A stretch of DNA of 42,564 nucleotides from Labilithrix sp. (GTDB taxonomy: Bacteria > Myxococcota_A > Polyangia > Polyangiales > Polyangiaceae). The position numbers were made by a program, and so were the translations under genes. The notes below the pieces were generated by a model, which did no database searches, was not told where the DNA came from, and worked only from the letters and a program-made list of their open reading frames with translations. The stretch covers positions 1 to 42,564 of the forward strand of contig JAQBQJ010000342.1 of assembly GCA_028287065.1 (NCBI GenBank), given 5' to 3'. This document shows, in pieces, positions 18,284 to 28,245 of the stretch (positions are counted from its first letter, which is position 1; each line of letters starts with the position of its first letter).

Positions 18284-18382
18284 CCCGTAAACGTGAACGT
18301 GCCCGTGCACGTGCACGATCTTCGATCTCGGACCCGACGATCCGAGATCGGGCACGGGCACGGGCACGTTCACGTTTACGGG
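18284..18382. repeat. Long inverted repeat (25-bp perfect arms plus inner stem) between accC and the lipoprotein pair
   Basis: Outer arms at 18284-18308 and 18358-18382 are perfect 25-base inverted repeats containing CGTGAACGTGCCCGTGC and its complement. Inner arms GATCTCGGA (18324-18332) and TCCGAGATC (18341-18349) form a second stem with an 8-base loop. The middle stretches are also partly complementary. It lies in the 186-base gap between the 3' ends of accC and a convergent gene, where a bidirectional terminator would be useful. There is no T-run, however, and its right half resembles the dispersed hexamer element, so it may be a repeat-derived structure. Confidence 0.85.
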
Positions 18383-18420
18383 GAGACTGCGCCGCGCGGT
18401 CGCGGCGGGCGCCCGCGCCG

Positions 18421-18948
18421 CTAGTCGCCGTCCGCCGCGGCGTCCGAGCTCGGCTCCGCGTCGGGACCGGCGTCGACGGCGCATTCGACCGGGCATGTAC
18501 TCTGCACGCACCCGAGGAGCGAGAGCGCGTCCTTGCGCGTCTCCTTCGTGACGAAGATGTTCGCGAGCTCCGACGCGCAGCCGATCATCTGCGTGGTGAG
18601 GTAGCACTCGAGCGCGTTCCTCACGATCTCCTGGCACGGGCAGTCCTCCGTGCAATTCGCGATCGCCGCGCCGCACTCCTTGCGCGCGCAGCCGAGGCAC
18701 AGGCCCGTCGTCGACGATCCGTCTCCGATCGACGCGTCGTGGACCCTCGCGAACAGATCCGCCGCGCGGTTGCACGGCGGATCGCGATCGGCCGCGTCGT
18801 CCGACGCGGCCTCGCGCCGGCCGCCTTCGCCCGTCGCCGCATCGACGACGTCGTCGGCCGTGACGTCGCTGGCGCTGCACGCCTGGACCGCGAGCGCGCC
18901 CCCGAGCAGCCCGATCGACACGAAGGCGAGCGGGGTCCGGAGGCGCAC
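18421..18948 (-). CDS. Cys-rich lipoprotein, tandem paralogue 2
   Basis: A 175-residue protein with a lipoprotein signal ending ALAVQAC. After an Asp/Ala-rich spacer the Cys pattern is PPC, GLCLGCARKEC, IANCTEDCPCQEI, LECYL, IGCASE, LLGCVQSTCPVEC, with an acidic Asp/Ala tail. The same pattern is in the gene just upstream, with shared words such as SIGL, DASI/DASL, TTG.CL.CA and CYL. I do not recognise the family; the spacing of about a dozen Cys suggests a disulfide-rich surface protein. It lies 19 bases behind its paralogue with no strong promoter between, so they probably form one transcript. Confidence 0.8.
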   Translation of the reverse strand: MRLRTPLAFVSIGLLGGALAVQACSASDVTADDVVDAATGEGGRREAASDDAADRDPPCNRAADLFARVHDASIGDGSSTTGLCLGCARKECGAAIANCTEDCPCQEIVRNALECYLTTQMIGCASELANIFVTKETRKDALSLLGCVQSTCPVECAVDAGPDAEPSSDAAADGD

Positions 18949-18967
18949 GTGAATCCGCGTCGTCCGA

Positions 18968-19489
18968 TCAGCCGCCGTCGCCGCCGTCGCCCGCGTCCGG
19001 GTCGAACTGCGACGTCGCGCACTCGTCCGGGCACTGCTGGTTGAGGCAACCGAAGAGGGCGATGCCGATGTTCCGCGTCGCCGTCGGAACGCTCGCGAAC
19101 CCGCTGCCGCACGAGAGGATGCTGCCGCCCTTCAGGTAGCAACCGATCGCGTCGCCCGCGAGGTTCTGGCACGCGCAGTCCTTCGCGCACGCGGAGATCT
19201 CCGCTTTGCACTTCGCGTTCGCGCACGAGAGGCACGCGCCGGTCGTGGTCGCGCCGTCGGCGAGCGACGCATCCGGGATGTCCTTCAGGTAGTCCTTGTT
19301 CGGATCGCACGGCGGAGCGGCGTCCTTCACGTCGGGCTGGTTGACGTCCTTTGCGGCGGACGCTTCGAAGGCGTCCGTTCCGGCATCGACGGGTGTGTCG
19401 TCGTTGACGGTGCTGCCACACGCCTGGATCGCGAGCCCGCTCGCGACGAGCCCGATCGAGACCAAGACGAGAAAAGGTCGAATGCGCAT
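18968..19489 (-). CDS. Cys-rich lipoprotein, tandem paralogue 1
   Basis: A 173-residue protein with signal VLVSIGLVASGLAIQAC. The Cys order is PPC, GACLSCANAKC, ISACAKDCACQNL, IGCYLKGGSILSCGS, LFGCLNQQCPDEC, ending in an Asp/Gly-rich tail. The alignment with the downstream gene is collinear over the full length, so this is a gene duplication. ATG 19489 is preceded by GGAGGA at a 7-base spacing, a strong ribosome binding site; the ORF track's extension to 21415 is shadow. A GTGTAAGAA box lies some 25 bases before the ATG. Role unknown; the pair probably decorates the outer membrane. Confidence 0.82.
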   Translation of the reverse strand: MRIRPFLVLVSIGLVASGLAIQACGSTVNDDTPVDAGTDAFEASAAKDVNQPDVKDAAPPCDPNKDYLKDIPDASLADGATTTGACLSCANAKCKAEISACAKDCACQNLAGDAIGCYLKGGSILSCGSGFASVPTATRNIGIALFGCLNQQCPDECATSQFDPDAGDGGDGG

Positions 19490-19585
19490 GGTGCCGTCCT
19501 CCGTAAATCCCGGGCCCTTCTTACACGATGGAGGGCGTGGGCGCCACTCGCCCAGCGGTCGTCGAGAGCGTAACGTTTCGTCCAC

Positions 19586-21991
19586 ATGCGCGCGTGTCAT
19601 GGGCTCGTCCCGCTCCTTCTCCTGATCCTTCCGCTCGCCTTCACGGCCTGCTCCAGCGACCCCGCGCCGGAGCCTGCAGCGAGCGACGCATCGGCGCACC
19701 CGCGATTCCGACTCGGAAATGAAGCCCTTCCAGGGTTCCTCGACGTCCCGTTCCCCTCCGACGCGTACATGAAGGACGGCCATTTCGTGTCGTCGTTCCC
19801 TGGGCTCGATCGCACCTTCGCGAGCAATTCGGACGTCCTCGCGACGCAGCTCGGTCTCACGAGCGGGTGGTCCCGCATCGCGCCCGTCCTGTTCGCCGTC
19901 GAGGACGGCGCCCTGCCGGCCGGCGACAACGGCGAGCCCCCCGGTGCCGGCATCGATCGCACCTCGCTCCCGGAGGACGAGGACGCGTGCAAGGCCGACG
20001 GCAGCTCGGTGTTCCTCGTCGACCTCGAGGCGACCGATCCTGCCGCTGCGCGCGTCCCTTGTCGCGCGAGCGTGCTCGACGAACGCGAGCGCGACAGCGG
20101 ACGCACGCTCGTCGCGATCGGTCCGGCGCGCGGCTTCGTCCTCGCCGAGGGGCATCGGTACGCGGCGGTGATGACGAGCCGCGTGAAGAGCGAGTCGGGC
20201 GTGGGCCTCGCCGCGACGGCGGACTTCATGACGACCGCCGTGAAGAAGGAAGGCGCGCTCGGTGCGATCTACGGCGCGGCCTACGACACCGTCATGACCT
20301 CGATCGGCGGCGCCCTCGCGACCGACGGGGCGCGGATCGTCGCGCTCGCGCCGTACACGACGCAGAAGGTGACCCACGAGCTCTTCGCGATCCGCGACGC
20401 GCTCGAAGCCGCGCCCGCGCCCGCGCTCTCGTGGGACGCCGCGAAGATCATGCCGATGACGAACGCGAAGTTCGCGGCGAAGGTCGCAGGCGCCGTGCCG
20501 GCGGGCTTCACGGCGAGCCTCGACGACTGGCTCGGCGTGGTCGCAAAGGCCGCGAAGCTCCCCGACGGCACCGACGATCCCGACGACTCGCTGCCCGTGC
20601 GCGCGCACGACGAGCTCGCGGCGGTCGGCACCGCGGTGTTCGATGCGCCGAGCTACCTGCGCGTGCGCGATCGGAAGTACGAGGACCTCGAGCACGCCAC
20701 CTTCGCACGCGACGCATCGGGGACGCCGATCCCCGCGCCCGAGGCGCCGACGGCGAAGATCTGGGTGACCTTCGCCGTGCCTACCGCGCCGATGCCGCCG
20801 GCGGGGTATCCCGTCGTCATCGTGCAGCACGGCCTCCAAGGCTCGCGCGACTACCTGCTCTCGCTCGCGAACCGGATCGCGTCGAAGGGCTGGATGGCGG
20901 TCGCGATCGACAGCGTCACGTTCGGCGCGCGCAGCGTCGACCCGAAATACCGCGTCGACGGCACGAGCGAGTACGCGAACGCCCCCGGCGCGACCTACAA
21001 GGGCGGCGACGGCATCAACGACGTCGTCAACGGCGCGCGCGGGAGCAGCCTCGAGCTGTTCGGCAACCTCAAGAACCTGCTCGCGCTGCGCGATCAGCTG
21101 CGTCAGGCCGAGATCGACACGGTCTCTCTCGTGAAGGTGCTCCGCTCGAACCCCGATCTCGCGCCGCTCACGACCGGCGCCGCCGCGCCGAAGATCGATC
21201 CCGATCGCATCGCGTACGTCGGCGACTCGCTCGGCGCGATCGAGGGCGCGGTCGCAGCCGCGATCGAGCCGCGCGTGAAGGCATGGACGCTCAACGTCGG
21301 AGGCGGCGGCGTGATCTCCGAGGCCGCCGCGCACGGGCCCGTGATCAACGCGAACCTCGCGCTCGCCGGGACCGTCAATTTCGGCTTCGGCGGCACCTCG
21401 TACATCGAGTCGCATCCCGTCGTCGTCGTCGCGCAGACGCTGATCGAGGCCGGCGATCCGATCGCGTATGCCGACCGCCTCGTCATGAAGCCCGCGCCCC
21501 TGGCCTCTGCGCCGACCACGGCACGGAACATCCTCCAGATCTCGGTCGTCTTCGACGAGCTCGTCGCCAACGAGTCGAACGAGGCGCTCGCGCGCGCCGC
21601 CGGGTACGCGCTCGCCTCACCGAACGTCGGCCTCAACTCCGGCGTCGCGGATCTCGTGACGCACGCGCCCTACCGAGGCGGCGGAATCAAGCTGCCGATC
21701 CTGCCCGAGGCCGCAGACGGCTACCACGACGTGCCGGTCGCAGGCTCGACGGCCATCCTCGTCCAGGCCTCGCCTGCGCAGCACGGGGAGGACCTCGTTC
21801 GTGCGAAGTGCAACCGCACCTATCGCATCCCGTTCAACACGCCGGACGGGAAGCTCGACAACACGCGCCAAGATCCGTCGCCCATCACGTGTCCATACCG
21901 GCAGCTCCAGGACACGATGGTGCGCTTCTTCGGTGATGCGTTCGAGGGTCGCGTGCCGGTGGTCGCGGGATTCGCGACGCCGACGCGTTGA
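19586..21991 (+). CDS. Large alpha/beta-hydrolase lipoprotein (extracellular lipase/esterase-like)
   Basis: An 801-residue protein with signal ILPLAFTAC (lipid anchor at about Cys22). The N-terminal half opens with GNEALPGFLDVPFPSDAYM, a block I associate with the N-terminal domain of large extracellular lipases of the VolA/Pla-1 type. From about residue 390 the hydrolase fold begins: strand plus oxyanion segment YPVVIVQHGLQGSRD, then the nucleophile elbow YVGDSLGAIEG (GxSxG, Ser near 549). A plausible catalytic His lies in DGYHDVP toward the end. It probably cleaves esters or lysophospholipids outside the cell, but the substrate is inferred only from the fold. ATG 19586 has a TAACGT box 9 bases upstream and no Shine-Dalgarno. 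It is divergent from the paralogous lipoproteins. Confidence 0.82.
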   Translation: MRACHGLVPLLLLILPLAFTACSSDPAPEPAASDASAHPRFRLGNEALPGFLDVPFPSDAYMKDGHFVSSFPGLDRTFASNSDVLATQLGLTSGWSRIAPVLFAVEDGALPAGDNGEPPGAGIDRTSLPEDEDACKADGSSVFLVDLEATDPAAARVPCRASVLDERERDSGRTLVAIGPARGFVLAEGHRYAAVMTSRVKSESGVGLAATADFMTTAVKKEGALGAIYGAAYDTVMTSIGGALATDGARIVALAPYTTQKVTHELFAIRDALEAAPAPALSWDAAKIMPMTNAKFAAKVAGAVPAGFTASLDDWLGVVAKAAKLPDGTDDPDDSLPVRAHDELAAVGTAVFDAPSYLRVRDRKYEDLEHATFARDASGTPIPAPEAPTAKIWVTFAVPTAPMPPAGYPVVIVQHGLQGSRDYLLSLANRIASKGWMAVAIDSVTFGARSVDPKYRVDGTSEYANAPGATYKGGDGINDVVNGARGSSLELFGNLKNLLALRDQLRQAEIDTVSLVKVLRSNPDLAPLTTGAAAPKIDPDRIAYVGDSLGAIEGAVAAAIEPRVKAWTLNVGGGGVISEAAAHGPVINANLALAGTVNFGFGGTSYIESHPVVVVAQTLIEAGDPIAYADRLVMKPAPLASAPTTARNILQISVVFDELVANESNEALARAAGYALASPNVGLNSGVADLVTHAPYRGGGIKLPILPEAADGYHDVPVAGSTAILVQASPAQHGEDLVRAKCNRTYRIPFNTPDGKLDNTRQDPSPITCPYRQLQDTMVRFFGDAFEGRVPVVAGFATPTR

Positions 21992-22176
21992 GGCCATTAC
22001 GCGAACGCGCAACGCGTCACTAGCTGACCCGCACCTACCTCCGCCGACTCGTTCGATCTCTCACCAGCTTTGGCGTGAGCGCACGCGCCGGCCTGGTGCT
22101 ATTTTCTATTGTCACTCGCTGCGGTTCGGCGGGCGTCGTTCACGTCACGCGCGAGAGCGCAGGTAGCTGGTTCGCA

Positions 22177-23241
22177 ATGACACGGGATCGCCGGCGTCCG
22201 GCCCGAACACACGCCTCGAGACTCGAACGCTGGCCGCTGTTGCTCGCGAACGCCCCAGTTCCGCCGAGCACGCGCAGCCGGCGGATCGCCGCGATCGCGC
22301 TCGGCATCGCTGCGATCGGCGCATCGGCCGTGCCCGATGTCGGGATCGCTCTCGCGCTGCGCGTCGCGCTCGGCCTCGCGGGCCTGCTCGCGGTCGTCTG
22401 GGCGGTGTTCGCGCGCCGTCCCGCGGTCCAGCCGAGCGGCACGTACGTCCAGGCGGACGAGGCGGGGCTCACCCGCGTGACGGAGGACGGGACCAAGTCG
22501 ATCGTGAAGTGGGACGCGCCGTTCGGGGTCGCGCTCCTCGCGTCGTACGGTCGCCCCACCGCCGTGCTCGCCTTCACGACGCCCACGCAGACGCGCTACG
22601 TGCCCGCACGCATCGACGATCGCTCCGAGGCCGACGACGAGCTGCTCGCGCGGATCGCCGTGCTCGCCGATCTCGACCTCGTCGACGACGTCGTGCACGA
22701 GGCCGCGCTCACCGCCGCTGCCACGGCCTCGCTGGTGCGCCGTCTCGAAGATCACGACAAGGACGCGCTCGGCCGCGTGTACCTCAGCGACGGGAAGGGC
22801 ATGCCGATCGCGCTCGATCGCGCGACGCTCGCCGTCGGCGATCGCAGCTTCGATCTCTCGAGCCAGCTCGAGTGGCGTCCCCTGATGTTCCACGAGTCGA
22901 CCGGACAGGCGCTCGCGCTGTACCAGGCGACTTGGATCAAGCAGGGCGGCTCCGAGGTCGTGCTCGTCGCGCCGATGCCGTCGTCGCTGGTCCCTCGCGG
23001 AAGCAACGCCCACCGGGACGCGACCGGACGCCTCGGCCGAGCCCTCACGCGCGACCTCCGCCTGCTCCAGGCGCCCGCGGAGAATCCGCCCTCGCGCGAC
23101 GTTCGCGTGGCGATCGATCGCCCCTTCATGATGGCCGTGCGCCGCGTGCTCGACGATGCGCCGCTCGCCGCTCGCGTGCTGGCCGATCCGCGCACCGAGT
23201 CCTCGGCCCCCAAGGCCGAGCGCCGCGGAACGCTGCCCTGA
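22177..23241 (+). CDS. Hypothetical membrane protein
   Basis: A protein of about 354 residues that I do not recognise. A basic cytoplasmic lead (MTRDRRRPARTHASRLERW) precedes two hydrophobic helices (IAAIALGIAAIGASAVPDVG and a following LRVALGLAGLLAVVWAVF). The rest is a soluble domain of alternating strands and helices with RLEDHDKDALGRVYL and ATGRLGRALTRDLRLL. No catalytic motif or signature domain is visible. The ORF track starts at 22075, but the ATG at 22177 gives a sensible topology and avoids a Cys/Gly-rich lead, so I prefer it. The gap to metG is 42 bases on the same strand. The 185 bases upstream include an AT-richer stretch near 22098-22115 that may hold a promoter. Confidence 0.6.
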   Translation: MTRDRRRPARTHASRLERWPLLLANAPVPPSTRSRRIAAIALGIAAIGASAVPDVGIALALRVALGLAGLLAVVWAVFARRPAVQPSGTYVQADEAGLTRVTEDGTKSIVKWDAPFGVALLASYGRPTAVLAFTTPTQTRYVPARIDDRSEADDELLARIAVLADLDLVDDVVHEAALTAAATASLVRRLEDHDKDALGRVYLSDGKGMPIALDRATLAVGDRSFDLSSQLEWRPLMFHESTGQALALYQATWIKQGGSEVVLVAPMPSSLVPRGSNAHRDATGRLGRALTRDLRLLQAPAENPPSRDVRVAIDRPFMMAVRRVLDDAPLAARVLADPRTESSAPKAERRGTLP

Positions 23242-23283
23242 TCGGATTCGGTTTCACGGCATTCGTGCTAAGCCCGTCCCGCG

Positions 23284-25305
23284 ATGGGACGCTTCTACGC
23301 AACGACGCCGATTTACTACGTCAACGACGTGCCGCATCTCGGCACGGCGTACACGACGATCGTGACGGACGCGCTACGCCGCTTCCACCAGTTGATCGGC
23401 GACGAGACGTTCATGCTGACCGGGACCGACGAGCACGGTCTCAAGATCGAGCGTGAGGCGAAGGCCCAGGGGCTCGATCCGAAGGTCTTCTGCGATCGCA
23501 TCAGCGCGCGCTTCCGCGACGCGTGGCCGAAGCTCGACGTCTCTCCCGATCGCTTCATCCGCACGACGGACCCCGACCACGAGGCGTTCGTCAAGGAGCT
23601 CTGGAAGAAGATCGAGGCGAACGGCGATCTCTACGAGGGCGAGTACGAAGGCTGGTACTGCGTCGGCTGCGAGTCCCTGAAGACCGAGAAGGAGCTCGAG
23701 CAGCCGGGCAACCTCTGTCCGCTGCACAAGGCGCCCGTCGAGCGCATCAAGGAGAGCTCGTACTTCTTCCGCCTCGAGAAGTGGCAAAAGCCCTTGCTCG
23801 ACTTCTACGCGCGGCATCCGAATTTCATCCAGCCCGAGTCGCGCAAGAACGAGGTCCTCTCGTTCGTGCAGAGCGGCCTGAAGGACCTCTCGGTGTCGCG
23901 GACCACGTTCTCGTGGGGCATCCCGGTCCCGAGCAATCCGAAGCACGTCATGTACGTGTGGTTCGACGCGCTCTCGAACTATCGCAGCGCGCTCGGCAAC
24001 GGCGAGCTCGCGCGGTTCTGGGCGCCGAACGCGAAGGTCGTGCACCTCGTCGGCAAGGACATCCTCCGTTTCCACGCGGTCTTCTGGCCCGCGTTCCTGT
24101 TGAGTGCAGGATACAGGGAAGAGGAGCTGCCCGACGTCGTCTACGCGCACGGCGTCCTCACGGTCGACGGCCAGAAGATGAGCAAGTCGCTCCGCAACGC
24201 GGTCGATCCGCTCAAGCTCGCCGCCGAGCTCGGACCGGACGTGCTGCGCTATCACCTGCTCCGCGCGATCGCGTTCGGTCAGGACGGCGACTTCGATCAC
24301 GCCGCGCTCCTCGAGCGTTACAACGCCGATCTCGGCAAGAACGTGGGCAACCTGCTCTCGCGCGTCATCGGGCTCTGCACGAAGATGACGAACGGCAAGC
24401 ACCCCGACGACGACGTCGCGACCGACGGCCCGCTCGAGGCGGAGCTCTTCGAGGCCTACGAGCAGAACGTGAGCGCGGCGCGCGACGCGTGGCTGAACCT
24501 CGCGCCGCATCTCGCGCTCGATCACGCGATGAAGCTCGCGAACGCCGCAAACCTCTACGTCGCGAAGACGGAGCCCTGGGCCGAGGCGAAGAACGGCAAC
24601 ACGGCGCGCGTGAACAAGATCCTCTCGCGCATGCTGCGCGTGCTCGAGGCCATCAGCGTGATGCTGTGGCCGGCGATGCCCTTGAAGAGCGACGCGATGC
24701 GCGCGCAGCTCGGTCTCCCGCCGGTGCGCGCAGGCGTGGGCGTCGACATCTGGCCGCTGAAGCTGCCGTCGATCCGCGCCGGGCTCGAGCTCGCGAATGC
24801 CGGGCCGCTGTTCCCGACGTACGACGAGAAGGCGCAGGCGGAGCTGCTCGAGAGGCTCGTGCCGAAGATCGAGAAGAGTGAAGAGACGGCGAAGCCGAGC
24901 GCGAAGACGGGCACGGGCACGGGCACGGGCCCGGGCACGGGCACGGATGGCGGCACCATTGCTTACGATGACTTTGCCACGGTCGACCTGCGGGTGGGGC
25001 TCGTCATCAGCGCCGAAAAGGTACCCAAGAAAGACAAGCTCCTTCGGCTCACCGTCGATCTCGGCGAGACCGAGCCTCGCACCATCGTCGCGGGGCTCGC
25101 GCTCTCCTTCACGCCCGAGGCGCTCGCCGGCAAGAAGGTGATCGTCGTCGCGAACCTCGCGCCGCGCGAGTTCGGGTCTGCCGAATTCGACGGCAAGAAG
25201 GTCAAGCTCGTGTCGCACGGCATGCTCCTCGCGAGCGGTCCCTCCGAGGATCTCCGCCTCGCGACGATCGACGGCGACGCTGCACCGGGCGCCAGGTTGA
25301 AGTGA
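23284..25305 (+). CDS. metG: Methionyl-tRNA synthetase with C-terminal tRNA-binding domain
   Basis: A 673-residue enzyme that charges tRNA-Met. The class I motifs are PHLG (residues 17-20, the HIGH equivalent) and KMSKS at 298-302. The zinc-knuckle region reads CVGCES..NLCPLHK, which has Cys-Cys-Cys-His rather than four Cys. The anticodon-binding helical domain follows, with a Gly-Thr repeat linker (GTGTGTGPGTGTD). The last 110 residues are a Trbp111-like OB-fold (DLRVGLVISAEKVPKKDKLLRL..VVANLAPREF..SHGMLLA). The linker DNA is an ACGGGC hexamer array at 24907-24946, which joins two folded domains without breaking frame. The stop overlaps the GTG of the next gene (GTGA), coupling translation of the half-kinase protein to metG. 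Confidence 0.96.
   Translation: MGRFYATTPIYYVNDVPHLGTAYTTIVTDALRRFHQLIGDETFMLTGTDEHGLKIEREAKAQGLDPKVFCDRISARFRDAWPKLDVSPDRFIRTTDPDHEAFVKELWKKIEANGDLYEGEYEGWYCVGCESLKTEKELEQPGNLCPLHKAPVERIKESSYFFRLEKWQKPLLDFYARHPNFIQPESRKNEVLSFVQSGLKDLSVSRTTFSWGIPVPSNPKHVMYVWFDALSNYRSALGNGELARFWAPNAKVVHLVGKDILRFHAVFWPAFLLSAGYREEELPDVVYAHGVLTVDGQKMSKSLRNAVDPLKLAAELGPDVLRYHLLRAIAFGQDGDFDHAALLERYNADLGKNVGNLLSRVIGLCTKMTNGKHPDDDVATDGPLEAELFEAYEQNVSAARDAWLNLAPHLALDHAMKLANAANLYVAKTEPWAEAKNGNTARVNKILSRMLRVLEAISVMLWPAMPLKSDAMRAQLGLPPVRAGVGVDIWPLKLPSIRAGLELANAGPLFPTYDEKAQAELLERLVPKIEKSEETAKPSAKTGTGTGTGPGTGTDGGTIAYDDFATVDLRVGLVISAEKVPKKDKLLRLTVDLGETEPRTIVAGLALSFTPEALAGKKVIVVANLAPREFGSAEFDGKKVKLVSHGMLLASGPSEDLRLATIDGDAAPGARLK
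24907..24946 (+). repeat. ACGGGC hexamer array in metG
   Basis: Six to seven copies of ACGGGC, one changed to CCGGGC, encode a Gly-Thr linker between the synthetase body and the C-terminal tRNA-binding domain. The unit is the same as in the SUMF1-fold gene (6586-6624) and in the arms of the inverted repeat near 18360. Confidence 0.85.
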
Positions 25306-26882
25306 ACGGCGCCTCTCTCGCCGCGTGTCAGAAGAACGCGATCGCGCCGACGCGCGTCGCCATCGCCATCCACGTCGTGTGCGAAGCGGCGAGCGCCGTC
25401 CACGCCGCGCATGCGATGCAAGGCAACGCCGCTCCGGCGATCACGCCGGAGAACATCCGCGTCCGCTACGACGCGACGGTCGAGCTCATCGGCGCACCGC
25501 CACCCACCGGCGCGGAGGCGACGCGTTCCGGATCGGCCTACCTCGCGCCGGAGCAGGTGGCGGGCGGCGCCGTCGTCGACCTTCGCGCGAACGTGTTCTC
25601 GCTCGGCGTGGTGCTGTGGGAGCTCCTCACCGCGACGAACCTCTTCGCGCGCGACACCCCCGCCGCCACGCGCACCGCGATCATCGAGGATCCCGTCCTC
25701 GACGTGCGCGACGTGAACCCCGACGTGCCCGTGATCGTCGGCGAGGTGCTGGCGACGGCGCTGCAGCGGGAGCCCACGGCGCGCTTCGAAACGCCGCAGG
25801 CGTTCTGTACTGCGCTCAAGGCCGCACGCGACGCGAGCGCGCTCGCCGCGGCGACGAAGCACGAGATCGTCGCGTGGGTCGCCGAGCTCGTGCCCCCCGC
25901 GCTTCGTCCCGCCGCTGCAGCAGCCGCCGTTCCCGACCTCGACGTCGGCGATGCGGGTCGCGCTCGCCGCCCCAGCGCCGGCGGGATACCCGCGCTCGAC
26001 GTCGATGCGATGGCCGCCGCCGCGCTCGCGCCGCCCGCGAGCGTGCCCGACCTGTCGTTCGATGCACGCCCTTCCGCGTCCGTACCCGGACGCGCGCCTC
26101 TGCCGGGTCCGACGTCCTCGCCCGAGCGAGCATCGGTCGCGTCGGCTCCGGCGATCTCGCCCGTCGACGACGGCACCGACGACTTCGACATGGAGATCGA
26201 GCGCAACGTCGCATCGACCTCCATGCCGACCGCCACGAGCTCACGCGGGCCGGCCTCGCAGAGCGGCGCAGCGCGCGCCGGCGGAGGCTCCGGCGGTCTC
26301 GAGCTCGCAGCGCCTTCGCGCATGGCGCGCGAAGAGGCCGCGCGGCATCCTCGAGGTTTCACCGAGCCGACCAGCGGCGAGGAGCTCGTGGGAATCGCGC
26401 TCTCGCTTGCGATCGCCGGCGGCACTGCATTTGCGATGTGGAAATACGTGCATCATGCAGGTGGCTTCGACGTCACTCGCGCGATGCCTCACGCGTTCGA
26501 CGGCACGTCCGCGACCGAGAGCGGCGCGTTCTCGCTCGTGTCGCTCGTCCTCGCCGTGTTCCTCGGGTACTTCGGTCTCAAGGCGAAGCCGCACGCGTGG
26601 GCGGTGATCGCCGCCGGCGGAGTCACGCTCCTCCTCGCGCTCGCGATGGTCACCGTCACGCTCGCGTCGACCGGCGAGAACCCGACACCGCCGGACGGCG
26701 CGCTGCTCGTGCCGTGGTTGCTCCCGGCCGCCGTGCTGGTCCTGGCGTTCGGTCTCGTGGGTCGCGCGGGACGCCTGTTCGCGCTCGGCGGGAGCCGGCG
26801 ACGCGCGGCGTTCGTTCCCGTCGCGATCATCGCGGGCGCGATCGCGTTCGCCGCGTTCGAGGCGAGCCGCTTCGCACGCTGA
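25302..26882 (+). CDS. Membrane-anchored half-kinase: C-lobe of a Ser/Thr protein kinase without catalytic motifs
   Basis: A 526-residue protein, GTG start overlapping the metG stop. Residues 1-190 match the C-lobe of bacterial Ser/Thr kinases: a helix ending SAVHAAHAM, then ITPENIRV where HRDLKPENI would be, VELIGAP where the DFG motif would be, YLAPEQ (the APE motif), DLRANVFSLGVVLWELLT (helix F) and LQREPTARFETP (helix H/I with the conserved Arg). The glycine loop, the VAIK Lys and the helix-C Glu are absent because the N-lobe is missing. The HRD and DFG Asp residues are lost. It therefore cannot be an active kinase and may be a binding scaffold. A Pro/Ala/Asp-rich linker (about 200-345) follows, then five predicted membrane helices (from about residue 362 to the end). 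No upstream N-lobe is present, since metG fills that space. Confidence 0.8.
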   Translation: MNGASLAACQKNAIAPTRVAIAIHVVCEAASAVHAAHAMQGNAAPAITPENIRVRYDATVELIGAPPPTGAEATRSGSAYLAPEQVAGGAVVDLRANVFSLGVVLWELLTATNLFARDTPAATRTAIIEDPVLDVRDVNPDVPVIVGEVLATALQREPTARFETPQAFCTALKAARDASALAAATKHEIVAWVAELVPPALRPAAAAAAVPDLDVGDAGRARRPSAGGIPALDVDAMAAAALAPPASVPDLSFDARPSASVPGRAPLPGPTSSPERASVASAPAISPVDDGTDDFDMEIERNVASTSMPTATSSRGPASQSGAARAGGGSGGLELAAPSRMAREEAARHPRGFTEPTSGEELVGIALSLAIAGGTAFAMWKYVHHAGGFDVTRAMPHAFDGTSATESGAFSLVSLVLAVFLGYFGLKAKPHAWAVIAAGGVTLLLALAMVTVTLASTGENPTPPDGALLVPWLLPAAVLVLAFGLVGRAGRLFALGGSRRRAAFVPVAIIAGAIAFAAFEASRFAR

Positions 26883-26890
26883 AGCTCAGA

Positions 26891-28204
<1,314 letters not shown>

Positions 28205-28212
28205 GGCCCCGC

Positions 28213-28238
28213 AGCGTAGCCGGTAATTTGTGTAAGCT
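28213..28238. promoter_or_regulatory. Divergent TAnnnT boxes between deoA and the haem lipoprotein gene
   Basis: TAAGCT (28233-28238) lies 7 bases before ATG 28246, and TACGCT on the other strand (28218-28213) lies 8 bases before ATG 28204. With the usual 6-8 bases from the -10 element to the transcript start, both transcripts would begin at or next to the start codon. No convincing -35 hexamer was seen for either. An AT-rich TAATTT (28224-28229) in between is an alternative. Confidence 0.5.
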
Positions 28239-28245
28239 CACGGCC

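Noticed and set aside
18968-21415. 815-residue minus-strand ORF
   Set aside because: Only 18968-19489 is real; the upstream part is antisense to the lipase-like gene and lacks any recognisable domain.
22075-22176. N-terminal extension of the unknown membrane protein in the ORF track
   Set aside because: It gives a Cys/Gly/Val lead unlike a cytoplasmic or signal segment; the ATG at 22177 gives a clean basic lead before the membrane helices.
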